From Nemopilema nomurai (Eukaryota > Cnidaria > Scyphozoa > Rhizostomeae > Rhizostomatidae), in NCBI GenBank assembly GCA_003864495.1, contig ML133446.1, positions 180,485 to 244,484 of the forward strand: a DNA stretch of 64,000 bases, read 5' to 3'. This document shows, in pieces, positions 59,746 to 64,000 of this stretch. Both the position numbers and the translations under genes were made by a program. The notes beneath the pieces were generated by a model, which saw only the letters and a list, made by a program, of their open reading frames with translations, made no database searches and was not told the origin of the DNA. Position 1 is the stretch's first letter. The number at the start of each line of letters is the position of its first letter.

Positions 59746-60381
59746 TATGATCATTGTGCTTTTTCGCATCACTCAGTTCTTGTGATTTTATGATCATTGT
59801 GCTTTTTCGCATCACTCAGTTCTTGTGATTTTATGATCATTGTGCTTTTTCGCATCACTCAGTTCTTGTGATTTTATGATCATTGTGCTTTTTCGCATCA
59901 CTCAGTTCTTGTGATTTTATGATCATTGTGCTTTTTCGCATCACTCAGTTCTTGTGATTTTATGATCATTGTGCTTTTTCGCATCACTCAGTTCTTGTGA
60001 TTTTATGATCATTGTGCTTTTTCGCATCACTCAGTTCTTGTGATTTTATGATCATTGTGCTTTTTCGCATCACTCAGTTCTTGTGATTTTATGATCATTG
60101 TGCTTTTTCGCATCACTCAGTTCTTGTGATTTTATGATCATTGTGCTTTTTCGCATCACTCAGTTCTTGTGATTTTATGATCATTGTGCTTTTTCGCATC
60201 ACTCAGTTCTTGTGATTTTATGATCATTGTGCTTTTTCGCATCACTCAGTTCTTGTGATTTTATGATCATTGTGCTTTTTCGCATCACTCAGTTCTTGTG
60301 ATTTTATGATCATTGTGCTTTTTCGCATCACTCAGTTCTTGTGATTTTATGATCATTGTGCTTTTTCGCATCACTCAGTTC
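59746..60381. repeat. 43-bp minisatellite, 15 copies (unit 4)
   Basis: Same unit and period as in unit 2; register block tttttcgcat runs from 59760 to 60362, giving 15 copies. One copy fewer than unit 2, otherwise identical by eye. Confidence 0.95.
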
Positions 60382-61437
60382 AATGTCAGGTTTGGCTAGA
60401 TTCCATTTGTAGCTTCTGCCAATTTATTGCTTCAGAATGAAGCTTTTCAAGAGGTTTAACGAACCACTGCCCTAATTCGCGATAAAAGTGCTTCTAGACT
60501 CTTCTAGCTTGCATTTTAGCGACTAAATCATTTAACTAAATAACTTTGTAGCGGCCTCGGCAAAATTAAGATATATTCAATTTTATTCCTGTTTTCCTAA
60601 ACACAATAAGTTTGAAAAATCAGTTTTGAACGCACCCGTTGGCAAATTTCAAAAGTAAACTTATGTGACTGAATCTTGATCAAGATAAATTACCAATTTC
60701 ATAACGTATGTTTCAAAATTCAACTTCCTTTAACCCTGCTAATGAGTGAGTTTGAAATCATATCTGAACTTACATTGCATACTTAATTTGCAAAAACTAG
60801 TTCCGCTTTTTCTTACAATTGTGAAGTTTTGTTCACTTAACTATGATCATTAACTACGAAAACTAGTTATCACTGCAAACCAATATTTTGAAGATTCTTA
60901 CAGATCTTCAAAAAAGTTCAAGGCGAAGAACTTGTGGTTCCTGGTGATTATAATTTGACGCAAAAGGATTTTCAACCAGTTATCTGGTGAGTTACCGACT
61001 ATCACAAAATTGCTCGTTCATTTCATGAACAAAAAGCAACTTTTTCGGGTCATTTGTCAGAATTCTCGTTTAAGGACGTAGAATATTTTCTACAATAGTG
61101 TCCCGCATCTAATAAACATCTTTTTTGATTTCAGGTCTGATTTTTTTAATAAAATGAGATATACACTTAAAATCAGGATAGTGTTTATGACACAGGCAAA
61201 ATATTAAGTCTACGATGATTAATGTGTTATTCTGTTTTTCAAAGAATTATTAAGTTATATATATTACAATTTTTGAATAGGAAACAAGCTTAGAGGGCGG
61301 AGCATCTTCTCCGCATGGTTATTTAGAAATTTTGTGGCTCTGGCACACAGGGTAGCTTTTTTCCAGACCTTCACCAGTTTCTTATCAAAGGGGCTATTTT
61401 TTGAAAAAGTAAGGGTCTGTGTTTCTTAAAATTGCTG
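60382..61437. other. 3' flank of array copy 4
   Basis: Contains the candidate orphan exon at about 60903-60987; the second part has lost two bases (gtctgattttttt). No gene supported. Confidence 0.4.
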
Positions 61438-62349
61438 TTAACACCAGACTAATATAGGGTGAAAAACATGAAATTCCAAAAAGTGATCTTAAATCTCGAG
61501 CAAAATAGAAGATGAGAAGCAACCATTGATTTAAAAAGGAGCCTTCATTGACAATTCAGTATAATATATGGACTGCTGTACCTTGCTGAAATTCGTTTTT
61601 TGCTTAGATAGGCATTTAAAAACTCAATAGAAGAAATTTTTTTAATTTATTGCACACGAATAAAAATGAATTTACTGTTAAAAATAAAAAAGCAAGTGAT
61701 GATAGTATTGCAAGCTATCACCCAGCCTATGTCGCCTTAGCTACTACTTTGGGAAGTGGCCGATTGCAAAGTCTTGGAGTCTTGTCAAGCAAACTTGTTG
61801 CTAGGTAGGCACTCATTTAGGACCAAGAATTTGATGCATAGAAGCTTTATTATAATGACATACAAGGTATTTTGCTTCTCAATAAAAGCAGTTGCTTTCA
61901 ATCTTTGTAGATAGATATCATTTTCCAAAGTTATATGATATAATTCCCTTTCTGTGGCCAATCATGACCGTTTCCTTAGTTCCTTAAAATCTTCAAATCT
62001 ATCAATCGGGGTGGTATTGAAAATAGTTATATTGTATTGGGAAGAATTTTCTTAATTTTCTACGACATAGTTGTGGTGCATTGGTGGTGCCCTCGCACTA
62101 AATCGAGGGAGCGGACGAAGAGGGAATTACGAAGAGGGAGCGGACGAAGAAGCTACACAAACTAGCGTTGGAATATACGATTAGTTACGAACTAGAACAT
62201 GCCAGTTAAATCAGCTACAATTTAAGAGAAAATAGGTTGCCGACGAGTTGACTAGTTTATAACTAAGAAAACTAATACTTATGATACAAAATATCAATAG
62301 AAGTGGATCAAATCTAGCAGCTAAACCGAAAAAGTGCAGGACCAAGTCA

Positions 62350-62811
62350 AAGACTGTCGCGTTTCTTATATCAGTCTCATTCGGTAAGCATGGGTGCAAA
62401 TTTTTTCGCGGGAAAGAGAATTAAAGTTCAAAATGAATTCGTAATTTGATAGAAAAGAGTTTAGCGGATGCTACATTGCATACTGCTCTCGCGTTTTTTC
62501 TACCTCTACACTAACATAAAACATGGCTTTCTAAATAGAAATATTTGGAATGTTTTTACATCTACAGGCACTTTGGAACTCACAACACTTAACTTACGAA
62601 CTCCAATCAAAATACTGTCTATAACTACAAAGAACGACCAATTTGTGCTAATAAGTGTCGAATGCTTTTAGAAGCACGTGAACGTCAAGAAATAACCATT
62701 GTTAACAAGCCATTCCATCAATCAATAGAGAGATGGCAAGTAGAGGAGACAAAAAAGGTGATGAAAAATGAGCAGAACAGAAGAAAAACTGGCCTTTCTT
62801 GGCCCAAGTAA
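62350..62811 (+). pseudogene. relic of the small secreted-protein gene, unit 5
   Basis: Same lesions as units 2 and 3 (no ATG; donor gtaagc at 62384; second exon out of frame at its start). Confidence 0.4.
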
Positions 62812-63981
62812 ATTAAGCTTGGTGAGCTTGTGCTTAGAATTTCTCAATCTAAAAATTTTCAAAGGCTTTTTGAAAAAGATTTGAATGGCTTTTGCGTTTA
62901 GGCATTGATAGAAACAACCATACAGTTGCCGCATTTGCTTTGCGGATGAAAGAGATTTGTACATTATAAACCTTTATAAAGATTGCGCAATGTGAAACAA
63001 CATTAGGAAGCAAAATTGCAATTCATACTGCTTTTTGTGGCCAAGATGAAAGTAGTGTAATGTTTATAGTCATAAATTAATTCGAACTGTGTCTTGTTTG
63101 CTTTTAGAATTTAGTGCTGATGCGCAATCAACCGAATGCTGGCAATTGGGCAAATACCATCATAGTTTTCAACAATTTGAAAATTTTCATAGGCTTTTTC
63201 AAAAAAAATATTTAAAACAATTTCTGGCGAGTCGTTGATAGAAACGCGCACATCAATTGCCACATTTTGTATAATGTTAGTACGACCATTTAAACTTGCA
63301 CCTTTGAAAGAGATAGGTACATTAATATCTTTATAGGATCACTTAGACAAGTCTGACATGAAAATTTTAATTGAGTTTTTGGTCAATTCCAACGGTGCTA
63401 TAATATAATTTTAGAAATAATGGTAATGCTTGGGATGATAAAATAATTCTAGTGGTCCACATGAGAAGCTTTTCTGGAATTAGCCCCACGCTTCCCCTCA
63501 AAATTTCTTCCTTCACGAAGTTTTTCAAGCTCTAATCATTCTTCTAATCTTACAATATAGCTGCCAGCTCAACGTTTTAGTCAAGATTGGTCAACATTTG
63601 TGACAGCCCATCATTTGATGACTTGGTGACTGGGTTGATGGCTTTAAGGCATCAATAACAAAGTGAAGACCTAGAGTTCTTCTCTTACTGAACGCATTGC
63701 CAGTGTTGCTAGAAAGGTTTTGAGAATCATTTGAGATCAAGCTGTTGTTGTTGCCAAGTAATTTGTAGATGCTTGATGCGAATGTCGCCAATTTGTGTTT
63801 TTTTAGGAATATTTTCTCATTTTGTACAAATGAATGAACAAATATTTACGTTATTTATTGTTAACAGACATTATATTAAAAAACTTTGAAGCAATTTTGG
63901 AACACTACTTTCTTGCAGTGTTTACATAATAAGCCTATTAACTTTCATATCATTGAAAAACGTTTTTATTGTTCGAAAACA

Positions 63982-63987
63982 TATAAA
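63982..63987 (+). promoter_or_regulatory. TATA box of a fifth array gene
   Basis: TATAAA in the conserved block of unit 5, the last recognisable element before the window ends. Confidence 0.5.
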
Positions 63988-64000
63988 GCCGTTATCTATT

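Larger units (their letters stand above)
52444..61437 (+). repeat. array unit 4 (B type), 8994 bp
   Basis: Fourth unit. It shares the pure G16 tract, the minisatellite and atgcagtatac before exon 9 with unit 2, but the lectin patch KKCGARCSW with units 1 and 3, so it is mosaic. Many 1-2 nt deletions are scattered through its first 4 kb. Confidence 0.9.
61438..64000 (+). repeat. array unit 5, truncated by the window edge
   Basis: The 5' 2.56 kb of a further unit. It matches unit 3 in the details (aattttttta run, clustered differences), carries the small-gene relic (about 62350-62811), the 66-codon minus frame (63591-63791) and a TATA box (63982-63987). The signal-peptide exon of a fifth gene would be expected about 180 bp beyond the window. 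Confidence 0.9.

Noticed and set aside
26843..61437. 8-9 kb direct repeats considered as LTRs or a retroelement
   Set aside because: The repeats contain complete spliced host-type genes with promoters and poly(A) signals, and there is no gag, pol or tRNA primer site. They are tandem gene duplications.

Overview
The window is animal nuclear DNA: AT-rich, intron-rich, GT-AG spliced genes encoding secreted modular proteins, with degraded DNA transposons and a non-LTR retrotransposon fragment. The SUEL-type (rhamnose-binding) lectin plus thrombospondin type-1 (TSP1) architecture matches the rhamnospondin family described in the cnidarian Hydractinia. A cnidarian, quite possibly an anthozoan, is the best guess; this is inferred from gene content only.

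Layout. 1-1463 (+): the last four coding exons of an unrecognised gene ending in a class I PDZ-ligand-like C-terminus. 4795-7556 (+): a six-exon secreted protein, lectin-TSP1-TSP1-lectin. 9682-11062 (-): a two-exon secreted single-domain lectin. About 11-23 kb: gene-poor, with a 58-bp perfect foldback element, the 3' part of a non-LTR retrotransposon, a foldback repeat, and a 3.16-kb TTAA-flanked DNA transposon with long terminal inverted repeats carrying a dead THAP gene and, on the other strand, a dead P2X7-type zinc-domain gene. 23620-25910 (-): a secreted protein made of two copies of an unfamiliar cysteine-rich domain, called domain X here. 26843-64000: a tandem array of 8.1-9.1 kb units, four complete and a fifth cut by the window edge. 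Each complete unit carries one nine-exon rhamnospondin-like gene (signal peptide - X - six TSP1 - SUEL lectin, 596 residues when all frames are open), a TATA box, a poly(A) signal and a relic of a small secreted-protein gene. That small gene looks intact only in unit 1.

How it fits together. Lectin alone, X alone, lectin-TSP-TSP-lectin and the X-TSP6-lectin fusion all lie within 60 kb. Nearly every module is bounded by phase-1 introns, so this looks like a local exon-shuffling and tandem-amplification locus for secreted, probably glycan-facing recognition proteins; an immune or self/non-self role is inferred from the family only. The array lectins have lost both acidic sugar-contact residues seen in the single-copy lectins, and the fourth TSP1 has lost both cysteines of one disulfide. 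The units follow an A-B-A-B higher-order pattern. Every array gene carries at least two small indels or one frameshift, mostly in homopolymers, so assembly error must be excluded before any copy is called a pseudogene.
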